This document shows positions 26,405 through 38,277 of a stretch of 64,000 bases of DNA, in pieces. A program made the translations under genes and the position numbers. The notes under the pieces were generated by a model. It was not told the DNA's origin and ran no database searches. It saw only the letters and a list, made by a program, of their open reading frames with translations. The first letter of the stretch is position 1. Each line of letters opens with the position of its first letter. Source of the DNA: Clavelina lepadiformis (taxonomy: Eukaryota; Chordata; Ascidiacea; Aplousobranchia; Clavelinidae); assembly GCF_947623445.1 (NCBI RefSeq), contig NC_135243.1:21336479-21400478 (forward strand), read 5' to 3'.

Positions 26405-29400
26405 ATGGTGAACAAAAAACTTCGATTGTTCCTGGTAATTTCACTGAGCTTTAACGTCACATTATTGTATAGCGTTCTGATGTTTCCGAAATGTTTGCAA
26501 GAGAGGTATGTTGTGTTAATTTACATACAACATCGATTTTTATTATGTTTTCTAAGCATGTATATTTTCATACAGACCACAATCAAGTTGTTCTCATACC
26601 TTTCAAAGTTCTGAACTTCGAAAATGCAACGATCATCCAGCTTCTTTGTCAGTGGGAATTAACAAAACTTCAACTAAAAGTAATCTACCTAATACGAAAC
26701 TCAACTAAAACGTACCTAAATCGTGTTGTTAAACAATGCTGGTGTTATTTCAAAAGCAAATATTCTTATATACGTTGTGTGGCGGCCAGAAATGATTTAT
26801 TTTTTTAGACCAATTTACGCTTGTCGATGCAAGAAGTTTGATTAAAAGAGCTTACTCAGAAGCTTTCGAAGTGAATGAGTTTGTCAGAAAATATTTTCGT
26901 AAAGATTTGGACTTGATAAAGAAGGCTGCCCTTGAAAAAGATTATTTAACAAACTACCTTCCATTTAAGTAATGTCCTTATCCTTGTCCTTGTTCTTAGT
27001 CTGGTTCCAATAACATACCAATAAAATTAAGCTGCCAATTTGTTAAATACAGCGACCTCTCACGAAAAATGAAATTTCTTGTTGATGTCATCCATAATGA
27101 ATCTCAGAATGACTTATCGAACCTTGGAAATGAAGTTCAAAAAAGAATTCACAAGTTACAGGTAACCTTTTAATGTTATATTGCACAGAACGTACCTCAA
27201 GTCATGTTAAAACGCCGAGGACTTTCGTACTTATAGAATCCAAGCGACTGCAAAACTGCAAAAAAGCTGGTATGCAAGATCCCTTATTGTGGGTTTGGAT
27301 GTCAGCATCATCACATAGGCAACTGTCTATTAGCTGCGTTAGGTACAAATCGTGTAATGTTGGTGGATTATTCTAGTGTGCCATACCCTGGAATCCAGAA
27401 AGTTTTCCTTCCATTGAGTGACACATGTTCGATGGAAGATTTGCCAAAGCAGGTCGATGAATGGAAAGGGGGTAGGAAGCTTAGATAAGCCCTTATTTAT
27501 ACGTATACTTTGCCTGTAGGTGAAGATATAAGTCACAATACCTTTAACTGTTTAAACATTTACATTTTTACCAAAACAAACATATTGAAACATGTAAAAT
27601 TATGTGTGTTAATCAATTGAGTTATGTTAACTTTATAAGTTTTTCTTGTTTGTTGTTGTTTTATTGGAAAATGTTTTGTTGTCAACAAGTTACTAAAGGA
27701 CAAACTAGATATATTTTTATTACATTTGTATTGTAAATACCTTATGCAATTTAGATTTACAGGAGAATTATGAAGACATTCAAGTAGTTAGATTAGACCT
27801 AACGCATGAAGGGAGTCCTAACACTCATTTTCAGGGGTTAACAGTTCCCAAATTTCTGGAAGGTAAAGCATGTTACACTATAAAAATCTTTATAGAAATG
27901 TATGTCGCTGACGTCACAAAGAGACGTCGTTTTTTGAATAAAAACTGAACAAGGAAAATGTCAATTTTCTTTGTTTTATGTTTGATTTGTGTTTTTTTTT
28001 TGTATTTTTAATAGAAAAAGTGGAGTTTCTTCACGACGATCCAAATATGTGGTGGATCGGGCAAATAATGGGCTACCTGCTTAGGCCCAATCCGTGGATT
28101 TCTGTCAGAGTGCAACAAATCAAAAGAAAACGAAATCTTAACCATCCTTACGTGAGGTATCAAGAAAAAACAACCGAACCACAAAGCCAGATCAAGCTGA
28201 CTTTTATACGATAAAACTGAGTTTTATCAAATGTAACAAACTATAGGAAGAATATTTATAAGTTACATGTATACCAAGCGTTAATTATTTCATTGCAGCA
28301 TTCACGTTCGAAGAACAGACAAACTTGTAAAAGAGGCAAGAAAATTCGAAATTGAAGAATATATGGTGAGTTTTACTTATCATTTTTCTTCTTTGGTATA
28401 ATTGTTAACAAAAGTCGTCTTTTCGTAATAAATAAGTTTTGTCTTTATGAGTTTAGACACTGTTTTTGCAGGATCCTGTTGTTGCCTGGTACGATGGTTT
28501 GGTGACACTTAATCACGCGACACTTAATCACGCGACGCTTAATCACCGACACATAATCACTAGGACATTTAATCACGCGACTCTTAATCACGCGACACAT
28601 AATCACTAGGACATTTAATCACGCGACACCTAATCACTAGGACATTTAATCATGCGACATTTAATCACACATTTACAGTATCGGCTACTGTACACACTAG
28701 GTAACAATATCATGCATGGGAAATGTAAGCAACTGCATGAAGATAAACTAAAATCTCGCTTGACAGATAACGGTCAACTGTGTCAACACGATGACTGTCA
28801 TCGTGTTGGTGATATTTCTGGCTAAATAACAAAGAGTTTCTAGCTGGTGGAAGTCAACTTTAAACCAATGTTTTCTGAATTTGACGGTTTAATTTAAATT
28901 ATCATTAGTATTGTCGCGATACCCATCTATGCGTATATGTGGTGTACTTCGCTTTTGCAAAACTTTGTTTTAAGAAAGGTAATAGGTAAAAAGTTTTTTC
29001 TTCACGTCAGAACCGTTTTGATGGTACTTTGCTACTCGAGCTTCGGTGACAATAGAATAATGTTACATATTACATAGGTTATACGTAGTAATGCAAAATG
29101 ACATGTTATTTCCTGATTAGCTAATGTGTTTGTATAAAAACTAAGGTTTGGTTAAAATCTCCTCTTCTTGTCTCTACACATAATATCAGTTTTACCTTCT
29201 GGACTGTTCATTACTGAATTGGAGTTATAGTTTTGTTTAAATGTGAAAAGATGATAAAAATGTTTCTAATGTGATAAAACTTATTTCGGACAATATAACA
29301 ATTAAGTGTACCGAATAAGGCCCACCTAACACTTAGAGTCTTAGACTGTATGAAGCTGATGTTGATTTAATTTTAAAGAAACATTATAGAGAAAGCCGGC

Positions 29401-30572
29401 GCAACGGAGTCAAAGACAATTGTCGGGGAGTTCTAAAAGAAAGACTAATAGTAATAGCCTTTGGCTTTAGGCCAACCTTAAAAGCAATCCACATCGTCAT
29501 CCCCACAGAGAGATGCACATGAGCTTGAATTACTGAATTTTCCTCACGATTTTCCGACATCCAAGTGATTATGTGTCGCGTGATTAAATGTCGCGTGATT
29601 AAATGTCCTAGTGATTATGTGTCGCGTGATTAAATGTCCTAGTGATTATGTGTCGCGTGATTAAATGTCCTAGTGATTATGTGTCGGTGATTAAGCGTCG
29701 CGTGATTAAGTGTCGCGTGATTAAGTGTCGGTACACCGGTACGATAGCCAAGTAGGAAACGCAAGCAACTATACGAGACGAGTTTATGTTGCGAGCGACG
29801 ATCTAGCGAGTGTAATACCGGACGCCCGTAATAAGTAAATATATGTCTACTGTGGGTACAGCGCATAGCACTAACAATAAATAGAATATAGTTTTTTGAA
29901 ACAAGTCATACACGATTAACTGAAAATTCCATTTGGTAACAGGTATCCTAACTACGACTTTGTGTATAATGCTGTCGACGATAAAAAGTTATTGAAAGAT
30001 ATGAAACAAACTGTTGAAAGCCGACAGACAGGAGATGAACTTGTTGCGTTGGCCTGTGATTTAATGATTTTATCACAAAGCGACTATTTCGTCGGGACAT
30101 ACAGTTCTAACGTAAGTGTTTCGTAATTCATATTTGATATGTAACCGTATAAACTCTATTTAGTTTACAATTCCACACGAACGTATGAATTTATAAGACT
30201 CTCTGCTGTTTGGATCATTTGCTTCAAGATCATTTATTTAGTTTATTTTTTCTTGAACAGGTCGGACGTCTTGTTACGCAGCTCATGCATTCTTCGAGCG
30301 ACGCCACTTTTAGGTCACGCTCGATCGATTGGCGAATGACTTATCATCGGGGACTTCCCTTAACTTATCGAGCGGTTGAAGATTTTTCTGGTGGAAAAGG
30401 AGAACTTTCTTTCTCCTCTGGAGAGACGATTGTTCTCAGATCATCCGTTGAATTTCCCTCGTACAAAGGGTTCGGTAGAAATGAAGCTGGTCACGAGGGC
30501 ACCTTTCCCATGTATAAGGTTGAACAAATGCTCACCTTTGTACAATATCTTGCTTTAAATGACACATTTTAA
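26405..30572 (+). pseudogene. FUT8: Alpha-1,6-fucosyltransferase (FUT8-like), copy 1, exon 9 interrupted by a transposon
   Basis: FUT8 transfers fucose from GDP-fucose to the innermost GlcNAc of N-glycans in the Golgi. Exons: 26405-26505, 26576-26679, 26809-26968, 27053-27161, 27237-27471, 27755-27862, 28015-28156, 28299-28365, 28472-29834 (containing the insertion), 29943-30111 and 30261-30572. Without the insertion the frame is 540 codons; human FUT8 is 575 aa. Exon 1 gives a type II membrane anchor (LRLFLVISLSFNVTLLYSV). Exon 5 has NPSDCKTAKKLVCKI and CGFGCQHHH; exon 7 has DDPNMWWIGQIMGYLLRP; exon 8 has SIHVRRTDK, the GDP-fucose binding arginine motif; exon 10 has KYPNYDF and LSQSDYFVGTYSSN. 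Exon 11 carries the C-terminal SH3 domain. The 1242-bp element at 28496 plus its 8-bp duplication shifts the frame and adds stops. The poly(A) signal AATAAA is at 30825. Most likely inactive unless the element is removed by splicing. Confidence 0.93.
28496..29737. mobile_element. Non-autonomous DNA transposon (hAT-like, 1242 bp) in FUT8 exon 9
   Basis: Flanked by the 8-bp duplication GGTACGAT (28488-28495 and 29738-29745); FUT8 copy 2 at 51350 shows the empty site. Ends are inverted repeats of about 170 bp built from tandem 15-16-bp units (ACACTTAATCACGCG, ACATAATCACTAGG and similar) at about 28502-28670 and, inverted, 29568-29731. The outermost bases are GGTTTGGTG and, inverted, GGTGTACCG. 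The middle, about 0.9 kb, has no long frame and includes GTACCGAATAAGGCCCACC near 29309, a piece shared with the MITE at 54914-55720. An 8-bp duplication fits hAT-type insertion. No transposase. Confidence 0.88.
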
Positions 30573-31950
30573 AGAGTCTGTTGAAGCTTCTATTTGCGCA
30601 GCAAACAAATCGTAGTGGGTATTGTATCAGTGTTTCTTACTTATAAAAGATACATTCTGTCAATATCTTTCTATGCATGAGCTTTACCGTTAATTAGGCA
30701 TTTTCCTAATGCCAAAGCATGATTTTTTTGGTTCAGTAGCATTATCAAGAATTGCATTTAAATAATGTTTTTTTAGTAATTAATGTTTCAAAAGTTAACT
30801 AATAGCATTGTCTATCACAACCACAATAAACAAAATTAAACAATTGACCTGATAGAGAAAAATGAATTGCATTTTTGAAATCAGCGACCAAAATGTAGCT
30901 TAGAACAGCCTTAATACCCTGGCAACCAAAATTTGTGTAGGCCAGTGCAATTGGTGCCACCGAGTGCTCTAAAATGAATTTACGTGGTGAATTTCTTTCG
31001 TTTCACTTTTCATAATAAACTTACTCAAGGTAATATTAATACTTAAACGACGTAATTTAACTCGGAAAAGTAAATATTTCATAATCATAAAGTTGTACTT
31101 AAACCAATGCATATATTTATAACCTCATTGTAACAGGTGTTAGCTGACAGCTGGAAAAGGACAACAATACGTTTTTGGTGTCAAATCTTGACAAATCTTA
31201 TATCTGCTAGCTATACTTCGAAAAATTCTGTGTCAACAGAAGTTCAGTCGTCTTCCTTTTTCTCACCAAAGGAATAAATATTTGAAGCGTAATCCAAAAC
31301 AAACTACTTGAGCTTTTTTTGATGAATATCTTACCGTTTCCGTTTCCGTTTTTGTTCAATTTGTCTGGTTTTAATTACATCTAGTTTTTTCGCAGTAAAT
31401 TTAATGAAGGAAGATTGTTGGTGAATTACAACTGCCGACAAGGCTACATCAGTAAGATTTTCACTTTATTCATCTTGCGTTTAATTCCTGTCATCTGAAT
31501 CTTTGGATCTTCTTTAATCGTTAAATTACAGTAAGTCTTAATTACATTTTTAACACCCATGGCTAATTTTGTGGTTAAGCAGAAACATCGTGACAATGAA
31601 AAAATTTAAGTTTTTAACATTTAAAAATCCGATACTTCTATCGCATGTGGAATATGTGATACTTCTGTGGCAAAATAATATTTCGCACCGTTGTTTATTT
31701 GTTTTTCGTGTGTTTTCCACGCTTTTACTTTGTTAGTTATCAGTTATCACCCTGATTTCTTTTGTCCACTGTCTTATTTGATTTTGTTCTTTTTGGCGCC
31801 TCAGTGTTTCGCTGTGATCGAACGTGTAATTAACTAATTATAAAGCGTGTCCTTTTTCGTTTGGTGTCCCGCATTGGCTTCAGGCGTGAATAGTTGCTTT
31901 TCTAAGAAAACGTGGCCTTTGGAGGCAGTTTACGTTCGAGTCCCCAGACG

Positions 31951-32138
31951 AAGATGAGATTTTAATCTCTGATGAAAACACAATTAAGCTTCATTGCACA
32001 ATTTTCGTTGGTTTTGAGTGGGCCGTTAAAGCAGTAGAAAACGCACCTGGCAGAAGAAAATCTGTAACACTCCCAAATAGATTTCCATCTTTAAATGATT
32101 TATGCATTATTTGCCCGTCGGATTGTCTAAAGCCGGGC
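31951..32138 (+). other. Coding-like stretch in the dispersed repeat, product unknown
   Basis: An open plus-strand frame reads DEDEILISDENTIKLHC ... VGFEWAVKAVENAPGRRK ... LCIICPSDCLK and is kept open in the other unit at about 53650-53842. A diverged relative is found at 35930-36031 (EPGFKWVVKAVK, then stop). A pyrimidine-poor CCCCAG precedes it and may be an acceptor. No family recognised; it could be part of an element-encoded protein. Confidence 0.35.
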
Positions 32139-32574
32139 TTCCCAAACTTTTTTGCTCGCGACCCCTTTCAAACTTCTGAAGTTTTCCGCGATCCTTCACG
32201 TTTAAATTGATTAGCAGCGCGAAATATACATTAGTCATTAGTGACATTTATTGAGATGCAAAGACTGAATTCAAGCAACCAGTACTCAAAGCCTACTTAC
32301 TACTTTACACATATGTAGGCTACTGGAAACAAAAAAGCACATACATTTATTCTGTGTGATTGGTGCGACTGCTTTCTGCTACAAAGCAAGTCCAGCCGTG
32401 GCTCAATATATGATAATGCTGGTCTCAAGGCGGTTTCAATGTTGATTAGGCTGGAACGATATTTTGTTTTGATTGTATTTTGTACTTCGTGTAAAATTGG
32501 AATACGCTCTGCGACCCCTGAAGTTCGTTACGCGACCCCTTGCGGGGTCGCGACCCCAGGTTTGGGAAGCCCTG
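32133..32574. mobile_element. hAT-type MITE, 442 bp
   Basis: Target duplication GTCTAAAG at 32125-32132 and 32575-32582; unit 2 (53835) and the 18-kb copy have the empty site. The termini read CCGGGCTTCCCAAAC and, inverted, CAGGGCTTCCCAAAC, followed on each side by GCGACCCC-rich sequence. CAGGG(C/T)-type ends with an 8-bp duplication are typical of hAT MITEs. It inserted after the unit duplication. Confidence 0.9.
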
Positions 32575-32997
32575 GTCTAAAGTCATTTGCTAAAATTGGA
32601 AGAAGCGTTTTGTACAGCGTACGTCATCGAATAATTAACGATTGAAAATTTGTGTTTAGTGTCGGTCACACATAGTTAAAATAGTAATTTCGCGCCAGTA
32701 AACTTACTATACTGTACACTTGGTACATGAATTGCATTTTTCCGAATACTAGTTTGAATGTTGAGAGAATTTAAATTTTATGAAATTGGTTGGACCACCA
32801 AAAAATGTCAAATGTTTAAGTTAATTATTCACAGATTAAAAACCACTGATCTAGACCTAAACAATTTATCCGTGCTACTGCATGTTCAGAAATGAATTTC
32901 AGTCCGCATATTACTTCTTTATTTATAGATCATTAGTCACCACAATAGCCACAAACTATGTTTCTTTTACCGTAGACAGATGAACCCGACATTGAAT

Positions 32998-34732
32998 CTA
33001 TACAACGTTGACATGGTGTTCTATCAAGTCGGTTTTGCCTAAATCGAATTGACTGGTCGAAAAACACTTCCAATACTTCGATAAAAAATTCAGTACTTCG
33101 CGACGTTCACTCCCAGACAGCTTCGCCCCCAAAGCTACGCCTTCTTCAATTGCTTGCAAGTGATCTAGCCGGGGTATAAAGCTATGTTCTTCTACCGACG
33201 CTACAGAGCATCTTTGCTCGGAATTCACAATGCATCGGTTATTATTGCAGTCACACGTGGAACTTAACTTCGAAACTAGCGCGCACGTGCCGGGCTGGCA
33301 AACATCCTCTCCGCAATCCCGCCAAACATAGAGACTGGACAAGGTAGCGACTCTGGTTCCGTTGACTAACCTGACTTCGTCATCGCTAAAATTAGCCAAT
33401 CGAATGGGGACTTTGCCGTTACGAACTTGTGTGAGGTAGTTACCCGCTAGTACACCCTATTCATCATTCAAACGGAGGTTACCTTCAACTAATGCCGGAA
33501 ACTCAAGGTCGGACATCTTAAGCATCGGATCTCTACAAAATAAGCCGAAAGTGCACACCTCGGTGGAAGCGGGGACGATCAGGTCTTCAAAGATGTAGAT
33601 TTTGTTCCGCTGTAGGATCACTTTCCCATCAAGCAGGGGTGCCGACGAAGATCCAGCTTCTAGAAAGATCCAGCTCTGCGAGTTGATTGACGACGTAGAT
33701 TTCACACTCTGTGATCAAACCAGCCACTTAAACTGATAACGTGACAAGGCCTAACACCTATAATGCAGTCCCGCTAGCCGTTGTTAACTGTGTATCAAAC
33801 ATAGGGCCCAGTGTAGTACTCGGATTTTAGGAAAAACTTTATCGAACAAAGTCTTAGACATGAGTGATACGCTGGCTCCCGTGTCTACCAGAGCACAAAT
33901 GGGCAAAGAACATAACATTATATTAATACTTTCATAAGCTTCTCCACTATTGTTGTTGAGATGTTGATCTGTATACATCAATTGAATTAATCCAAGGGTT
34001 ATGATTCGTAACTGTGCTTTGACGGTTAAAGCAATCCTGCCTAAATGAATCATGTTTAGAAAACTGTGTACTTGAACGTGGCTTGTTTCGGACCCCGTGT
34101 GCTTTATCAGCAGAGAACTTACGGTTTCGGTACCGTTGATTCCTACCGTCAAACAGGCCTTGCGCACATGATCTCCAATGTTTCAATGTTTGTCTCAATG
34201 TGTTTTTACTGAAGAGACAGTTTCGTCAATACTGGAAATTTGGCCTTGAATACTGTCGTTAAACAATTTGATTTCGCCAATTATCTTTGCAAGTTCATTC
34301 TTCATCAAAACAGTCGCTATGTCCTGGTGGCTTTCATCTTTTTGTGAAAGTCGAGTGAAAGTGAATACGTCCGAACACGGAGTCTTTCCAGAGATGTCCA
34401 GGGCAATGGCTCGGGCGCTGGAAGAGAAGAAGTCTCTGCCGATCTCTAGGTCTGCGACTAAGGTTTCCGATGTTTTACGGTTTATCAAACCCCGGATCAA
34501 CGCCAAGTAGAGTACCTCCTTTTTCATCGTTTAGGCTTAAAATAAAAAGTTCTTCTGCTATGACTTTTACATTCGATTTCAAAGAGTATTTATGAGAAAG
34601 TTTCTCACTTGGGAGATTCCTACTTTTTACTTTCACTTTCGAACGGAAATGACACCGTTGTCCATTTTCAACAAAAGCCAGAAGATATTGATGGTGGCCA
34701 CGTGGTATTCTTTGAAACAAACCAAAACGCAC
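32998..34732 (-). mobile_element. Ty3/gypsy retrotransposon fragment (gag-like, protease, protease-RT linker), unit 1
   Basis: Minus-strand pieces in element order: 34732-34475 and 34527-34195 (gag-like), 34198-33784 (aspartic protease, with LVDTGASVSLMSK), 33705-33457 and 33399-32998 (linker with FSDDEVRLVNGT, then LSKYWKCFSTSQFDLGKT and EHHVN just before where reverse transcriptase would start). Frames are separated by frameshifts and stops. The sequence switches to the dispersed repeat at about 33000, so RT, RNase H and integrase are missing. LTRs were not identified. This is a dead fragment. Confidence 0.8.
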
Positions 34733-37700
34733 CCTCGGTGAAAGATCCGTTGTTGCGTGAAAAGTTCAAACAATGACTAAGTCGTATCATAATGCCTGCT
34801 GTGTAGCAATTTTTTTATTTCTAAAGTGACAGACGCCATTTGAATCAATTAATTATATTATTGATTAAAACTAAAATTTTGTATCTAATAAAAGACCCAT
34901 TAAGCTGTTGAAGTCAATGCAAATTCCAAAATAACTATGTATGAGATGCTGATGTATATGAATTACACGTATCTTTCATTTCCTTTGTTTCCATGCTGAT
35001 TCGAAACGATTTCATGATTTACGGGTTTTTATGGGCGATGTCTTTGATTTTCGGATTGATCTTGTATTACTTGATTAACGATGTTTTTGCTCAACATTAG
35101 CAGACATAACCATCGTTATTTGACGTCTTACAATTGAAGCGGTGGCGTTAGGTGGCGTCACTATATTGATTTCACGTTTATTATTTGCATTCGTTGTGAA
35201 AAATTCTATATTAAGCTGTGCGCTGTGTATCGCACGTGTTTCGACGTGATTTGAGCTATGCGTTTTACGTTTGCTCTTTCGCGATAAGCACGTTTTATGA
35301 AAGGCAGTCCACTTCGAATTTAGTGCAAAACATACGAAGTATACGCCTGCATACTGTTGTGTTGTATCAATACTAATATTTTGTTGCTTACTTGTTGGTG
35401 TAATTGCTTTGCTGGAAAGATCACGCCTTTGCCCTTTGTATTTCTTCAAGTTCAGATTTTCAGTCGACGTGACGCTTTAGTTTTCCGAGCGCGGCAAATC
35501 CGTGCAGAAAACAATTTTGGTCTTGGTAGAATCTGGACGGTGTGTGGCAAAATGTTGATTTTATATTGTATTGGGTTTTGTTACTTGTGCTTTTTCTTTT
35601 GGGCCTTGGTGTTTTTTGTTATCTTTACATTTTGATTTACGCTCATGAATTTCTTTGTTATTATTGTTGAGTTTTGTGTGATTTGCCGCTGAGCGCTTCG
35701 GTGCATTGACACGGTGGATCGCTTGATTGAACACGTCTATTCCTGATTATTGACCTGCACTCATTAGCGTGTGATGGATTTTCTTTTCATGAAGGCAGTA
35801 ACTTTACGGTAATTCTATATATACAGAGTGAGGATCCGTCTTTATATTGCTCTGCAAAAGGTCGCTATATTGAAGCCTTTTTTCAAGATATGCTTTACAT
35901 GTCCGTTGGTGACTTATATACTGTTAATTGACGAACGGTATTTTAACAGTGCTATAGAACAGTACAATACAAGCGAGCTGTTTTATATGACAGAGCCTGG
36001 CTTTAAATGGGTTGTGAAAGCAGTAAAATAGTATTTAGCAGTAACATTCTGTAACAAGCACCCTATCAAAAAAAACAGGTAAAAGATAAAACAGACGAAA
36101 ACAGTTATTTTGGCGCATTAGTTTTCAGAACAACACAAATCTATGTATATACCAGAGAGGCTCCGGTAGAATCAAGACGAAACACAAACGCTAACACATA
36201 TCAGAAACATTGGTGTCCTAATACACTAGAAATAAAATATATTTTGCACAGCGAGACCAACGGAGGTCCTGCCACTTACTTGCCGCTACATTCAAAATTA
36301 CGCTCTCCACAGGTAATGGAAAAAATAAAAAAAGTAAAACATTTCTAAAACAAACTACCTCAACCAAAAATTACCAAAACTACCTCAACGGTATACATTA
36401 CTTGACTCTGCTTAATACTTACTGAGTTGTAACGTGGTATCATCTCATGTTATTAACGAGTGTGTGGCAAGACAACTTGCTACAGAAAAATGAGGCAATA
36501 TGGACGTGAGTCTCTCAGCTGCATTGTGGACGCTGAGACCTTTATTATAGTAATGTTTTATAATAGTATTGCGTGCGAGGCGCCATGGCATAACTATACC
36601 TTCTACTGTGTATATTACTGGGCTTCATAGGTTTGATGACAGGATTTGTTCCTCCGATTTGTACTCCGTTGTGGAAAAATAAGAAAACTCGTCCAAGCCT
36701 GAAGCGAGCTTGAACGTATGATGTCATAATAAAACAAACTAAGATGCTGGATTGTAATAACATAAAGGTGTTTATCGAAGGTTATAAACAAAATCTATTG
36801 GTCCTTGGTGAACTTATTTCTTAGAAATATAATATCATTATTCATTATATTTCACAAAACTATTTACAACATTATAAACTCTTTTGTATTTATAACTTTT
36901 ATGCCTTTACGTTTTTAACGAAAAAGGACAGGAACATTATAATCACATCTACTACATGCGTGACGAGCTATGAAGTATTTTTAAAACTTAATGACGTCAC
37001 AGCAAGATTGGAAACTACTCGGAAAATTACCTCATTTTGTTTTTTGGTCCAAAAAGGAAACATTCCGGTTCGTGAGAACACTTAGAAAAGGTGACGTTCG
37101 TGCAGGATTTTCAGGCTCTAGCTCGGGTTCGTCACATTCGTATTTTAAACTGCACATCGGTTCGGCAGCTTCAGCAACTTTTTGGTTTAACGTTGTCTTA
37201 TTTGACGGGTAGAAAGCTGTTTTTTGTTTTGTGTTCGCCACTATAGCGTTAACGTTGTTGTGCATGATGGGTTTGATGAATGTTTTTAATGAATAGTAAT
37301 GATTGAATGTCTTTCTCGTTTGTCATTCGATATGTATTTATTCGTTCACTGGATTTTAATGAATTAAAAACCGATAATAAATTAAATTGAAAAGCTAAAC
37401 GTTTTTATAGTTTATGATGTGATGGCGTCAATAAATAACAGTGGTGGTTTTAGTGCCAAAATAACTCATTATCTTCAGACGTACGTGTGATTTCCATTAA
37501 AATAGGGTATAGTGAAATGTTACAAGAGTATTTATGGCAGATTATAAAATCATGTGTTTTTGCACGTATTTACTCGTTGATGGAAAAACTTCAACGCAAA
37601 TAGGGAGTTCCCGGCTTCTTGGAGCAAAAATTAAAACGCATACATCGTAATCATTACGATTCGACGAATTTTACGATCTTAATTATAACCTTTTTAATTT

Positions 37701-38277
37701 CTTGTCGTCACAAATATTTTGCCATACTGCATGTAGTGTTACTTCACAGGACGCACAAACGGTGCCTTTTTCTGCGCAAACAAATTTTCTGCTCACCAAG
37801 ATGTAGGTGACCATTTAATCAAACGATTTGTTTAGAAAAACTTTCGAAAATAGTTTAAAGAAAAAAGAAAAGGTTTTTAAAATCAACTTAACCTAGCTCA
37901 TCATTTACAGCAAAGTGGTTTTATATACGCTTTCTGCAACTTTTAAGACCCGAAAGCAAAATAAAGAAAGATTCGAATCAGTAGAGAGAATTTATCCATT
38001 AAATTGAATTAAACTCTCCCAAAAAAAGTTGATCATTAAACGAACAGTTTTCAAGTCGACGATTTTGATGTAAGTTGGTGATTAGCATATTTCATGGCAA
38101 ATATACAATTTTGCATATAATATTGTAAAATTGAAGTTATATAGGCTATAACCAGGTACTGGAAAGCGTTAGATTGTCTAATATGAATCTCTTTCCTAAG
38201 TATGAGTAAGCTTTTATCTTTAGATAACCTTAAATAATTAAGTAAATTAAGTTGTAGGATACTTGTTTTTGCAAAAC
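34733..38277. other. Region between gypsy fragment and TLR copy 1
   Basis: Near-identical to 59515-63061. Short frames occur on both strands in both copies, but their match reflects the recent duplication rather than selection. A minus-strand frame at 35449-35075 (124 aa, basic, Ser/Thr rich) may be a further retroelement remnant. A relative of the repeat-borne coding stretch lies at 35930-36031. The last 0.3 kb should hold the TLR promoter; no element was identified. Confidence 0.45.

Larger units (their letters stand above)
30950..33000 (+). repeat. Dispersed repeat, unit 1 copy
   Basis: Homologous to 18285-19345 and 52560-56095. Contains a hAT MITE at 32133-32574 and a coding-like stretch at about 31951-32138 (see that entry). 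Compared with the unit 2 copy it lacks about 0.1 kb at 31948 and about 1 kb near 32620. It adjoins the gypsy fragment directly at about 33000. Confidence 0.75.

Noticed and set aside
28502..28670. Short regular repeats resembling a CRISPR array
   Set aside because: Units are contiguous variants without unique spacers, occur again in inverted orientation at the other end of a transposon, and the DNA is animal.
32998..34732. A complete gypsy provirus
   Set aside because: Reverse transcriptase, RNase H, integrase and LTRs are missing; frames are broken and the sequence stops at the repeat junction.
34733..38200. Small frames conserved between 35-38 kb and 60-63 kb as possible new genes
   Set aside because: The whole region is nearly identical between units, so frame conservation carries no weight; no domain or splice structure was seen.
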